From Cytophagales bacterium (GTDB taxonomy: Bacteria > Bacteroidota > Bacteroidia > Cytophagales > Cyclobacteriaceae): a stretch of DNA of 64,000 nucleotides. Made by a program: the position numbers and the translations under genes. The stretch is taken from positions 20,201 through 84,200 of the forward strand of contig JAKSDO010000066.1 in the NCBI GenBank assembly GCA_022360055.1, in the 5' to 3' direction. Of the stretch, positions 18,194 through 26,523 are shown one piece after another. A model generated the notes under the pieces. That model worked only from the letters and a program-made list of their open reading frames with translations, was not told where the DNA came from and did not search any database. The stretch's first letter is position 1; each line of letters begins with the position of its first letter.

Positions 18194-18739
18194 TTATAAA
18201 AAATAAAACATCGTCTGCTTCAACCTCTTTAAAGCCCTTGCCATAAGCTTGTAAACTGCCTTTCTGTCTACATCCAAGGCTTTTGAAATCTGATCGTAAG
18301 AAAGGTTTTCGTAGAATTTAAGATAAATGATTTCTCTCTGTCTGGAGGTCAGTTTTTGAATCGATGCATTGAGTTTTTCCAAGTGCGCTCTGTTAGCCCC
18401 CACCTTAATCAATTTATCTTCTACCGATAATTCTATATCAAAATCAATGGCTTGATTGATATCCACATAGGGTTTCCTCTGACTGAGTTTTCTTATTATT
18501 CGTCTTTTAATGGAAAATAGCAGGTATGCCTTAATGTTATCGATCGGACTGATTCTCTTTCGCTTTATCCAAAGGTCAGTGAATAACTCCTGAATACAAT
18601 CCTCGATCAATGCTTCGTCAGAAGTGATTTTTCTGGAATAATTGTAGACGATATTTACATATTGATAATATATTTTGTCGAAAGAATCTCTGACCCCATC
18701 TCTTAGTTCATTCCATAATATAGTGTCGTTGCCAATCAA
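18194..18739 (-). CDS. ECF RNA polymerase sigma-70 factor (Bacteroidetes expansion type)
   Basis: This is a 181-residue extracytoplasmic-function sigma factor. Region 2 is seen in FDKIYYQYVNIVYNYSRKITSDEALIEDCIQELFTDLWIKRKRI, and region 4 in LTSRQREIIYLKFYENLSYDQISKALDVDRKAVYKLMARALKRLKQ. The helix-turn-helix is clear. It heads the polysaccharide-utilisation locus, upstream of fecR and susC, on the same strand. The expected mode is trans-envelope induction: substrate, SusC STN, FecR, then release of this sigma. Confidence 0.93.
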   Translation of the reverse strand: MIGNDTILWNELRDGVRDSFDKIYYQYVNIVYNYSRKITSDEALIEDCIQELFTDLWIKRKRISPIDNIKAYLLFSIKRRIIRKLSQRKPYVDINQAIDFDIELSVEDKLIKVGANRAHLEKLNASIQKLTSRQREIIYLKFYENLSYDQISKALDVDRKAVYKLMARALKRLKQTMFYFL

Positions 18740-19268
18740 CCTTCTCTATTGATCATTAAAGACAGACTCATCACCTTTAGTATGAGCTCCTGCCAGTACT
18801 AAGCTCTTAACTGCTGCAAATTTAAAATTCAACTTAAAATTTAAAAATACCCGCTCTATACAATCAATTTATTCAAGCCGGAAAGCTGTCTATTTGAATA
18901 TAGTTGCAATAACATCAAGTTCCCAATTATTTTTTATCTTGATGTACCGCCTGATCGTGCATAATGGTACAGCGAGATGTGATTTCCAGAAGCCTTTGGG
19001 ATATGAATTGACGGACGGAGATGAATCACCCGGGTTAACATACCGGCCGATGTAAAAATGAAATGTAATGCCGCAGCGTAATTGTAGATATCGAAGGCAA
19101 AAAAACGACAGTCATCTGTAATAGCAATGCGGAAATAAAGCTGGTTTTTGGTGCTGGTCATTCCGGATGCTCGACGATACCGATGACACAGGTAGGTATT
19201 TTCGGAGGCGATCCAAAATCCCCCGGAATCATAGCTGTCCCGGGCCATGAGCTCTGACGGTTGACCGG
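18740..19268. other. Long gap without a supportable gene
   Basis: About 530 bp separate the sigma start from the stop of the unknown secreted protein. A minus-strand open frame of 104 codons at 18934-19248 has no signal, no recognisable motif and a poor residue composition. The plus strand is broken by stops. The part from 18740 to 18920 is AT-rich (repeated TTTAAAATT stretches at 18820-18845) and should hold the promoter of the sigma gene. The GC-richer part from 18940 may be the remains of a decayed gene. Confidence 0.4.
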
Positions 19269-20138
19269 CTATTTCTTACAATCGTTATTTTCCAGGGCAA
19301 AAAACCGCCCGCCGTTTACAAAAATTTTATCGTCCTTGATCTCCATATCCAAAGTTACCGGAGTATTTTTGGAAAAATCGAGGGTGAGCCTTCCCTTCTC
19401 GCCAATACCTTCCGCTGTCCAGGTGCCTTTTTTGTTGCCTTTATAGGCGTTATTTTCGGTTTTTAACATCCCTTTAGATTTGATCCGGGACCTGAAGGTA
19501 CCGTCTCCGCAAAGCCATACTTCGTTTTGTTCCCGATACTGGGTACTGGACAGATAGGACATCAGGTATTTATTCTTCAGAAATTCCGGCCAGTTAAAAT
19601 CTCCATAGACACTCCCGATTTTGGGTTCGATCACCTCTGAGGATTTTACCAGTTGATCAAAATTCTTAATGAATTCATCAAACCGCTCTACCGGGGCCAA
19701 CAACGATAAAGTCAGTGTCCAACCGTACCCGCCATCCATTGCGACGGCATATCCCTTATACGGGACCCTGGATCCCGTTACATCAAAATTCCCCGTCATC
19801 CGTTTACCGTCGATCGCAGGTTCGCCATTGAGCGATATTACCAGCTCGTCTGTCAATGACAAATGCTGATCCCAATCCTTGCGAAGCTGTGCCAGGTCCG
19901 AATGGTTGGCGTTGATAAACATATACCCTTCGGCATTGCCATTCGGGATCATCAAAAAAACTTCTTCCTCCTGCGGCAAGGTCCCAAACCATCCATCCGG
20001 CACAACACCTTTGTAGCCTACCATTGGCGCATAAATTTCCTGCCCTTGTTCGTAAATGGCTCCGGGCTTCAGCCTGTCCTGAGCCAAGACAATTAAACCC
20101 AGGTGCGTGAAAAGGATAAATAAGACAAATTCCTTCAT
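19269..20138 (-). CDS. Secreted protein of unknown function
   Basis: This 289-residue protein, started at ATG 20138, has a clear signal peptide (MKEFVLFILFTHLGLIVLAQ). The mature part is soluble-looking with Gly/Trp-containing blocks (YKGVVPDGWFGTLPQEEEVFLMIP, YNNFDQLV-like FIKNFDQLVKSSEV). The C-terminal half (EVWLCGDGTFRSRIKSKG, KKGTWTAEGIGEKGRLTLDF) resembles a small beta-barrel/lipocalin-like module in which expression or reporter-type proteins end with GTW repeats. I do not recognise a family with confidence. It is monocistronic, divergent from the sulfur operon with a 391-bp shared upstream region. Confidence 0.75.
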   Translation of the reverse strand: MKEFVLFILFTHLGLIVLAQDRLKPGAIYEQGQEIYAPMVGYKGVVPDGWFGTLPQEEEVFLMIPNGNAEGYMFINANHSDLAQLRKDWDQHLSLTDELVISLNGEPAIDGKRMTGNFDVTGSRVPYKGYAVAMDGGYGWTLTLSLLAPVERFDEFIKNFDQLVKSSEVIEPKIGSVYGDFNWPEFLKNKYLMSYLSSTQYREQNEVWLCGDGTFRSRIKSKGMLKTENNAYKGNKKGTWTAEGIGEKGRLTLDFSKNTPVTLDMEIKDDKIFVNGGRFFALENNDCKK

Positions 20139-20162
20139 AGTATTGTGTGATTTAAAATCCAA

Positions 20163-20529
20163 TTTAAAAGAAGAATTAAAATAAACGGAATAAAACCAAC
20201 CAAAAGCTTAATTTTTTTTTCGTCAGCCTTTTTTCACTATCGGAAAACGGCAGAAAGCGAGAAATGTCACGGGTTGCCGGTATTCCGGCTTTTTAAAAAG
20301 CCTTATGTGATATACATCACACCAAAATTGAATTATTCAAATATTATGTGATATTCAGCACAAAATTCCAAGGTCCAAAAAAGCCAATTTTCATGATTAT
20401 AATCATGTTTTTATAATTATTTTCTCTTTTCATTTGTTAAATGATTTTATAATCATTCCAAGATTCTTTGTCAAAAACAGATGGGAAAATAACCGGTATA
20501 ACCGATCCCATGCTTTAAATAGTACTCGA
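20163..20529. promoter_or_regulatory. Regulatory region of the molybdo-oxidoreductase operon with Crp/Fnr-type palindromes
   Basis: Four dyads lie in this gap. TGTGATATACATCACA (20306-20321) matches the E. coli CRP consensus TGTGA-N6-TCACA perfectly. TGTGATATTCAGCACA (20347-20362) is a degenerate second copy 41 bp downstream. CATGATTATAATCATG (20392-20407) is a perfect 16-bp palindrome, and AATGATT-N4-AATCATT (20440-20457) is a further inverted repeat. The 41-bp spacing is close to four helical turns. Binding by a Crp/Fnr-family regulator, perhaps the one at 50875, is inferred. No promoter boxes are assigned. Confidence 0.6.
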
Positions 20530-22773
20530 ATGAATCAAACGAGAAGAGAGTTTTTAAAGATATCCGGCCTTGGGATCGGAGGTGTCGCCCTCACCGCTCC
20601 TCTTTTTAATTGGTCGAACGGAGCGATCGCTTCCGACCAAAACCCTGCAGAGGAAGATTTTGTGAATCGCACACCTACCTATTGTGAGGTATGCTTCTGG
20701 AAATGTGCGGGATGGGTTTATAAGAACGAAGAAGGAAATATCTGGAAAATCATCGGCCATGATGAAGACCCCCATTGCAACGGCCGATTGTGCCCGAGAG
20801 GGACGGGGGGCGTTGGAATGTATTATGATGAAGATCGACTTAAAACCCCATTGATCCGAAAAATCGTTGATGGCAAACAGCAATTTGTCGAGGCAAGCTG
20901 GGACGAAGCGTTGGAGGTGGTGGCCAATAACCTGAACAAGGTAAAAGAAAAGTACGGCCCGGAATGCACCGCGCTGTTTACACATGGGTCCGGAGGTAAA
21001 TTTTTTGGAGATTTATTGCGGGCGTTCGGATCTGAAAATATAACGGCGCCTTCTTTTGCCCAATGCCGGGGGCCTCGTGAAGTTGCTTTTCTGGCGACAT
21101 TCGGAGAGATCATTGCCTCTCCCGAAAGAGTAGATATCCGGGACACAAAATGCCTGGTATTGATCGGCTCTCATATCGGAGAAAATATGCACAACGGCCA
21201 GGTGCAGGAGATGTCCGATGCTATTGACAAAGGCGCGACAATCATTACGGTCGATCCCAGATTTTCCACGGCCGCATCCAAATCAAAGCACTGGCTGCCC
21301 ATAAAACCGGCGACGGATATTGCTTTGCTGCTGGCATGGATTCACGAAATCATTTACAACGAGTGGTACGACAAAAAATACGTAGAGAAATATTGCTATG
21401 GATTCGAAGAGCTCAGGGAACATGTAAAAAACTTTACCCCCGAATGGGCTTACGGCATTACGGCGCTTAAGCCACATGTGATCCGGGAGACGGCAAAGGA
21501 AATGGCCAACGCCTCCCCCGCAACGATCATTCATCCGGGAAGACATGTTACCTGGTATGGTGATGATACGCAACGATTGAGAGCGGTGGCCATATTGAAT
21601 GCATTGTTAGGCTCGTGGGGACGAAGAGGTGGATTTTACAGTCCTGAAAAAAAATCATTGCCCGGCTTCCCTCATCCGGAATACCCGAAGCCAAAGAAAA
21701 CCTGGCGCGATGCCCATCCGGGCAAATACAACCTGGCGATCGAGGTGGTGTCCAACGACATCTGTGATTCTACGATTCCTACACCGGACAGGGATTGCAA
21801 TTTCAAAGCCTGGATCGTAAACGGCACCAACTTAATCTTTACATTGCCGGATCAAAGGAAAACGCTCGAAGCGATTCAAAACCTTGAATTCATGGTCGTC
21901 ATAGATACAATGCCCATGGAAATTACAGGCTATGCCGATGTCGTTCTCCCGGAATGTACCTATCTCGAGCGCTACGATTATTGCCGGACCGATCAAAACA
22001 GGGAGCCCAGCATTGCCCTTCGAATGCCTGCTACGGAACCAAAATACAATAGTAAACCGGACTGGTGGATTGTAAGGCAGTTGGCAAGCAAGATGGGCCT
22101 CGACAACTATTTTCAATGGACGGATATCGAACAGGTACTGGACTGGCAATTGAAGCAGGTCGGATCCTCACTGGAGGAAATGAAGAAAATAGGTGTAAAG
22201 AAATTCCCGAGAGCGTACGATGATATGTACTTCGGAGAAGGTGAAGAAATCGAATTCAACACAAATACGGGAAAGATCGAGCTCTATTCCACGGACCTGG
22301 AAGCAGAGGGATTTGATCCGATGCCGGTTTATACTCCGCATAAGGAACCGGATCCCGGGTATTACAGATTGAATTACGGGAGAAATCCGGCCCATACGTT
22401 CAGCCGCACAGCTAACAATCCAAACCTTACTGATCTGTTGGATGAAAATACGCTCTGGGTAAACCCAATCGTTGCAAAAGAATGGGACCTGAAACGCGGT
22501 CAGAAGGTATGGCTTGAAAACCAGGACGGCATAGTTTCAACGTTCTCCATCAAGGTAAGAATTACGGAGCGCATCCGACACGATTCGGTGTATATGGTAC
22601 ACGGTTTCGGACATGCGGAAAAAAGGCTCACAAGGTCCTATGGAAAAGGAGTAAGCGATACCGAACTGATCACCAATGTGATGACAGACCCGATCATGGG
22701 CGGTACCGGCATGCGAGGTAATTTCGTCACATTTAGAATTGATAATCCACATAAAGAGGAGGTTGCGTCATGA
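20530..22773 (+). CDS. Molybdopterin oxidoreductase catalytic subunit, PhsA/PsrA-like, Tat-exported
   Basis: This 747-residue enzyme belongs to the DMSO-reductase family. The twin-arginine motif TRREFLK (Arg5-Arg6) and a hydrophobic signal (GLGIGGVALTAPLF) set the start at 20530; the upstream in-frame ATG at 20434 would bury the Tat motif. The [4Fe-4S] motif is Cys52-x2-Cys55-x3-Cys59-x28-Cys88 (YCEVCFWKCAGW...LCPRG). The likely Mo ligand is Cys179 in SFAQCRGPRE, as in polysulfide/thiosulfate reductases. Together with the next two genes it forms a periplasmic A-B-C complex. Thiosulfate, polysulfide or tetrathionate are candidate substrates, supported by the YeeE and rhodanese neighbours. The direction of catalysis is unknown. 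Confidence 0.9.
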   Translation: MNQTRREFLKISGLGIGGVALTAPLFNWSNGAIASDQNPAEEDFVNRTPTYCEVCFWKCAGWVYKNEEGNIWKIIGHDEDPHCNGRLCPRGTGGVGMYYDEDRLKTPLIRKIVDGKQQFVEASWDEALEVVANNLNKVKEKYGPECTALFTHGSGGKFFGDLLRAFGSENITAPSFAQCRGPREVAFLATFGEIIASPERVDIRDTKCLVLIGSHIGENMHNGQVQEMSDAIDKGATIITVDPRFSTAASKSKHWLPIKPATDIALLLAWIHEIIYNEWYDKKYVEKYCYGFEELREHVKNFTPEWAYGITALKPHVIRETAKEMANASPATIIHPGRHVTWYGDDTQRLRAVAILNALLGSWGRRGGFYSPEKKSLPGFPHPEYPKPKKTWRDAHPGKYNLAIEVVSNDICDSTIPTPDRDCNFKAWIVNGTNLIFTLPDQRKTLEAIQNLEFMVVIDTMPMEITGYADVVLPECTYLERYDYCRTDQNREPSIALRMPATEPKYNSKPDWWIVRQLASKMGLDNYFQWTDIEQVLDWQLKQVGSSLEEMKKIGVKKFPRAYDDMYFGEGEEIEFNTNTGKIELYSTDLEAEGFDPMPVYTPHKEPDPGYYRLNYGRNPAHTFSRTANNPNLTDLLDENTLWVNPIVAKEWDLKRGQKVWLENQDGIVSTFSIKVRITERIRHDSVYMVHGFGHAEKRLTRSYGKGVSDTELITNVMTDPIMGGTGMRGNFVTFRIDNPHKEEVAS

Positions 22774-23303
22774 GATATGCAATGGCTGTAGATACCAAGA
22801 AATGTGTTGGCTGTAGCGACTGTGTAGTTGCATGTCAGACGGAAAATAATGTGCCCATCGGATACTGCAGGGATTGGATTGTGGAAGTAACGGATGGCAC
22901 CTATCCTCAATTGGAATTGGAAATCAGATCCGAGCGATGCAACCATTGCGCAAATGCTCCATGCGTGCGCTGTTGCCCGACCGGAGCAAGTCATTATGCT
23001 GATGGGGGTATTGTGTTGGTAACCGAAGATATGTGCATTGGTTGCGGAGCTTGTATTGCTTCATGCCCGTATGACGCGCGATATCCGCATCCCGATGGTT
23101 ATGCGGATAAATGTACCTTCTGCATTCACCGGGTGGAAAAGGGGCAGAAACCTGCCTGCGTAGAAGTTTGCCCGACCAAATGTCTGTACTTCGGTGACCT
23201 GGACGATCCGAATAGCGATGTGTCCAAAGTATTGAAAAAGAGAAAATACAAGACGCTTATTCCCGAGGCCGGAACAAAACCGCAACTTTATTTTTTGATT
23301 TAA
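22770..23303 (+). CDS. 4Fe-4S ferredoxin subunit (PsrB/DmsB type)
   Basis: This 177-residue electron-transfer subunit carries four cysteine clusters: CVGCSDCVVAC, CNHCANAPCVRCC, CIGCGACIASC and CTFCIHRVEKGQKPACVEVC. That is the standard four-cubane arrangement of PsrB/PhsB/DmsB proteins. There is no signal, so it would be co-exported with the Tat-bearing catalytic subunit. Its ATG overlaps the previous stop (ATGA), giving tight translational coupling. It passes electrons between the Mo subunit and the NrfD-type membrane protein at 23319. Confidence 0.95.
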   Translation: MRYAMAVDTKKCVGCSDCVVACQTENNVPIGYCRDWIVEVTDGTYPQLELEIRSERCNHCANAPCVRCCPTGASHYADGGIVLVTEDMCIGCGACIASCPYDARYPHPDGYADKCTFCIHRVEKGQKPACVEVCPTKCLYFGDLDDPNSDVSKVLKKRKYKTLIPEAGTKPQLYFLI

Positions 23304-23318
23304 ATTTCACCGGAAGTC

Positions 23319-24260
23319 ATGAAAGAAGAATTGATCGTAAGCGGACGAATGAACTATAAGGTAGATCCTGTTTTGCACATCTGGGGCTGGGAAATACCCG
23401 TTTACCTTTTCCTCGGGGGACTGGCAGCAGGAATTTTATTTTTTGCAGCTCTGTACTACCTGAGAGGGAAAGAAAAAGAATATCAATCGGCAGTAAAGTG
23501 GGCCCCTATGTTCACGCCATTTTTCCTGATCATCGGATTGGGCGCCCTTTTTCTCGACCTCCACCACAAGCCCTATTTTTGGAGGTTATACACAACGATC
23601 AAATTGCAATCACCCATGTCCTGGGGCGCCTGGACACTCATGGTCGTAACACCGTTATCCATTATCTGGTCGGCGACTTATGTTCGGGAGTTATTCCCAA
23701 AATGGGACTGGAAGTTTAAAAGGATCTACGATCTCGAGGTTTTTTTTACCAAAAACAGGACTTCCCTGGCATGGATCATGATCGTCTTTGCGGTGATCTT
23801 GGGAATCTATACGGGAATCTTACTGTCGGCATTTAATGCCCGGCCATTGTGGAACACCTCTATCTTAGGGCCATTGTTCCTGGTGTCGGGCTTATCGGCG
23901 GGAGCGGCCCTTATCATGGTGATGTCAACAAATCCGTCGGAGCGAAAACGGTTCGGTCAGATCGACCTGATGCTCATCGCTATTGAGCTGTTCCTGATTA
24001 TCCATATGTTTATGGGTTTCAACGCCAGTTCGCAAGTGCAAATCGAGGCGGCAGCACTCTTTCTAGGTGGTCCGTATACCTTGCCTTTCTGGATTTTTGT
24101 CGTATTCCTCGGTATGGTTGTGCCCGCCTTCCTTGAATTCTGGGAATTGAGAGGAAATCATATACCGGCTTACATTCCGGCTGTTTTAATCATTTCAGGA
24201 AATGTCATGCTGAGGTTCATAATCGTGTATGCGGGACAAGCGAGCAGGTATTTGTATTAG
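23319..24260 (+). CDS. NrfD/PsrC-family membrane subunit
   Basis: This 313-residue integral membrane protein has about eight hydrophobic helices. The opening WGWEIPVYLFLGGLAAGILFF and the block FLIIGLGALFLDLHHKPYFWRLYTTIKLQSPMSWGAWTL are hallmarks of NrfD/PsrC quinone-reactive subunits. It anchors the complex and exchanges electrons with menaquinone. It starts 15 bp after the ferredoxin subunit stop. The gene appears complete. Confidence 0.95.
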   Translation: MKEELIVSGRMNYKVDPVLHIWGWEIPVYLFLGGLAAGILFFAALYYLRGKEKEYQSAVKWAPMFTPFFLIIGLGALFLDLHHKPYFWRLYTTIKLQSPMSWGAWTLMVVTPLSIIWSATYVRELFPKWDWKFKRIYDLEVFFTKNRTSLAWIMIVFAVILGIYTGILLSAFNARPLWNTSILGPLFLVSGLSAGAALIMVMSTNPSERKRFGQIDLMLIAIELFLIIHMFMGFNASSQVQIEAAALFLGGPYTLPFWIFVVFLGMVVPAFLEFWELRGNHIPAYIPAVLIISGNVMLRFIIVYAGQASRYLY

Positions 24261-24525
24261 CGATGAAGGCGAAGAAAAATCATCTATCGTTCTCCCGGCA
24301 AGCCGGAGCGGGACAGGTTGGAGCGGAGATTCCAGCCGGCACAAAGTTGAATGTGCTCGGCAAATAGATCAAATGAATCAGGTTATATGATCATAAAAGA
24401 CATGAGAAGGAAATTATAGATTATACAATCAGAACAAATGAAGCTCATTTACCCGAAGCGATGTAAAAACGAATCCTTTTTTAATTGGGAAATATCATGA
24501 AGGGGATAATCAAAAAAACAAAAAA

Positions 24526-25044
24526 ATGGAAATGAAGGGCAACAAATATATGAATCCATACCTGGCAGGACTGATGCTGGGCATTGTATTGCTGGCCTCC
24601 TTTTATCTCACCGGAAGAGGGCTCGGCGCCAGCGGCGCCATGAAAAGCGTCGTTGTAAGCGGTGTTTCGACAGTTTCGTCCGAATATGCGAAAAATTCAC
24701 ATTTCTATTCAAAATACCTTGGGGGAGAATATTCGCCCATGAAAACCTGGCTCGTATTGGAAGTCCTCGGGGTTTTGATCGGTGGCTTTATCTCCGGGGC
24801 CATCAGTGGCAGGCTAAAATTCAAACTGGAAAAATCACCGAAGATTACCGGCAGAAAAAGAATATGGCTAGCCATTATCGGTGGCGCTCTATTCGGTTTC
24901 GGATCGCAACTCGGACGGGGATGTACAAGCGGAGCAGCCTTGAGCGGGATGGCGGTTATGTCCCTGGCCGGTTATGTCACTATGATGGCCATCTTTGGGA
25001 CAGCCTTTGCGCTGGCCTACTTTTTTAGAAAAAACTGGATTTAG
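24526..25044 (+). CDS. YeeE/YedE family membrane protein, first half
   Basis: This 172-residue protein has four or five membrane spans and the paired signature of YeeE/YedE (DUF395) sulfur transporters. That signature is GGALFGFGSQLGRGCTSGAALSGMA, where the Cys in GRGCTSG is the conserved thiosulfate-relay cysteine of this family. In E. coli-type members one polypeptide contains both halves. Here the two halves are separate genes (this one and 25061-25666). An alternative start is at 24550. Thiosulfate or another sulfur species import is inferred from the family and the operon. Confidence 0.88.
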   Translation: MEMKGNKYMNPYLAGLMLGIVLLASFYLTGRGLGASGAMKSVVVSGVSTVSSEYAKNSHFYSKYLGGEYSPMKTWLVLEVLGVLIGGFISGAISGRLKFKLEKSPKITGRKRIWLAIIGGALFGFGSQLGRGCTSGAALSGMAVMSLAGYVTMMAIFGTAFALAYFFRKNWI

Positions 25045-25060
25045 TATTTTAAACGAAAAT

Positions 25061-25666
25061 ATGATGGGACCGATAATTCCTTTATTCGAAATATCAGAAG
25101 AAATTAATCTGCTCATAGCCTTCCTCATCGGATTGGGATTTGGCTTCGCCCTGGAACAGGCAGGGTTTAGCTCGAGCAGAAAACTTGCCGGAATGTTTTA
25201 CGGTTATGATATTACTGTGCTGAAGGTATTTTTCACGGCTGCGATTACCGCCATGCTCGGACTACTATTCATGAATTACCTCGGTATGATCGACATGAGC
25301 ATTGTATATGTCAACGAATACTTTATGTCATCGGCAATCGTCGGCGGAGTGATCATGGGCGCCGGATTTATAATTGGTGGTTTTTGTCCCGGAACAAGCG
25401 TCTGTGCCGCTGCAATCGGCAAAATCGATGCCATGTATTTCATTGGCGGCAGCCTGATCGGCATTCTGCTGTTTGGCCAGACATATCCCCTATGGGAGCA
25501 TTTGCACAATGCTCAGCAACTGGGATCGCTCAAGTTATCGGATACACTGGGCTTGCCGGACGGACTGTTAGGGCTGATCGTCATTGTTGCTGCCGTCGGC
25601 ATGTTCTGGATCGGGGAAATGGCAGAAAAAAGATTTAAAAGAGAAGATATCAGTAAAGAAATTTAA
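25061..25666 (+). CDS. YeeE/YedE family membrane protein, second half
   Basis: This is a 201-residue membrane protein, started at ATG 25061 (an upstream in-frame ATG at 24995 lies inside the previous gene). It contains the family motifs GFGFALEQAGFSSSRKLAGMFYG and MGAGFIIGGFCPGTSVCAAAIGKIDA, with the cysteine in GGFCPGTS. It complements the first YeeE half to give the full pseudo-symmetric transporter. It lies 16 bp downstream of that gene and 11 bp upstream of the first rhodanese. Confidence 0.9.
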   Translation: MMGPIIPLFEISEEINLLIAFLIGLGFGFALEQAGFSSSRKLAGMFYGYDITVLKVFFTAAITAMLGLLFMNYLGMIDMSIVYVNEYFMSSAIVGGVIMGAGFIIGGFCPGTSVCAAAIGKIDAMYFIGGSLIGILLFGQTYPLWEHLHNAQQLGSLKLSDTLGLPDGLLGLIVIVAAVGMFWIGEMAEKRFKREDISKEI

Positions 25667-25677
25667 TCTATGTAATT

Positions 25678-26292
25678 ATGAAAATCAGGTTTGTATTATC
25701 AATCGTTTTGGTGTGTCTTGGGCTTGTTGCCGCTATTTTGCCGCAAAGGCAGAATTCTTCCATGGAATTGGATGCAAAACAATTACTCAACGAAATCCAG
25801 CTCGAAAATTATATGATTTCGGTTGATGAAATGGCAAATGCGCTTATCAATAATGATCCCGAATACCAGTTAATCGACGTTCGCTCCGAAGAGGCATTCA
25901 AAGCATACAGCCTCCCCGGAGCCTTGAACATCCCGTTTGAAAAATTGTTTGACGAAGCATGGGCGCCCTACATTGATCAGGTCGCTCGAAAAAACGTCTT
26001 TTATTCCAATGGCACAACACTGGCCAGTGAAGTCTGGATGCTGACCCGTCAAAAGGGATTCAAAAATAATTATATTTTAAGAGGAGGGCTCAATAACTGG
26101 TATGCTACTGTTCTTGATCCAAAGGAACCTGTCGCCACAGACGGTGAAGAGGCTTTTTTTGACTATCGGGCCAGATTGGGTATGAAGCAATTCTTCACAG
26201 GAGAAGGCACTCCCGCGTCGACCTCAAATGTGAAAGCCAAAAAGCCGGTTCCAAGAAGAAAAAAGAAAATGGTCGCCGGGGGGTGCAGCTAG
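25678..26292 (+). CDS. Rhodanese-like protein with Ser at the catalytic position, membrane-anchored
   Basis: This 204-residue protein has an N-terminal signal/anchor (MKIRFVLSIVLVCLGLVAAIL) and one rhodanese fold (YQLIDVRSEEAFKAYSLPGALNIP, ILRGGLNNW). The active-site loop reads VFYSNGTTLASEVW, with Ser where the sulfur-accepting Cys normally sits. Classic sulfurtransferase chemistry is therefore unlikely at this site. The C-terminus is a basic tail ending in VAGGCS, which places a cysteine near the end. It probably functions in the periplasm next to the YeeE pair. It could bind sulfur species or act as a relay through the C-terminal Cys; this is inference. Confidence 0.82.
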   Translation: MKIRFVLSIVLVCLGLVAAILPQRQNSSMELDAKQLLNEIQLENYMISVDEMANALINNDPEYQLIDVRSEEAFKAYSLPGALNIPFEKLFDEAWAPYIDQVARKNVFYSNGTTLASEVWMLTRQKGFKNNYILRGGLNNWYATVLDPKEPVATDGEEAFFDYRARLGMKQFFTGEGTPASTSNVKAKKPVPRRKKKMVAGGCS

Positions 26293-26344
26293 GGGCCGCC
26301 GGAAATTTTGAGGGAAGCTCATGTAAAACTCAGGATTCAAAACA

Positions 26345-26434
26345 ATGAAACCGGCGTGGCCGGAGCAAATTCAGGATACACACGAACATAATTACATTGC
26401 TCTGCATGTCAGCAAACTAAAAAAATATAAACGG
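26345..26434 (+). repeat. Start-codon-abutting dispersed repeat, copy A (tandem unit 1)
   Basis: This is a 90-bp unit starting ATGAAACCGGCGTGGCCGG and ending AAAAAAATATAAACGG, where it meets the second unit. It reads in frame as 30 codons (MKPAWPEQIQDTHEHNY..., ending LKKYKR) and continues without a stop into copy B. The 89-bp unit that follows differs at about 17 positions. Confidence 0.85.
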
Positions 26435-26523
26435 ATGAAACCGGTAGGACCGGAACAAATTCAGGACACACACGAGCATGATTATATTTCGCTGGATGTC
26501 TGCAATCTAAAAAAAATAAACGG
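26435..26523 (+). repeat. Start-codon-abutting dispersed repeat, copy B (tandem unit 2, leader of rhodanese 2)
   Basis: This 89-bp unit starts ATGAAACCGGTAGGACCGG and ends AAAAAAAATAAACGG directly before the ATG of the second rhodanese at 26524. The frame through copies A and B is open for 60 codons and terminates at a TGA that overlaps that ATG (GGATGA). It can thus behave as a short leader ORF coupled to the rhodanese gene, although most other copies have their frame broken. Confidence 0.85.

Noticed and set aside
18934..19248. Minus-strand open frame of 104 codons between the sigma gene and the unknown secreted gene
   Set aside because: No signal peptide, motif or plausible domain; Ser/Arg/Tyr-rich composition as in chance frames; no good start context.
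24261..24525. Short CCGGC/GCCGG dyad at 24295-24306 as a terminator of the Mo-complex genes
   Set aside because: The stem is only 5 bp and no T-run follows; the operon probably continues into the YeeE genes.
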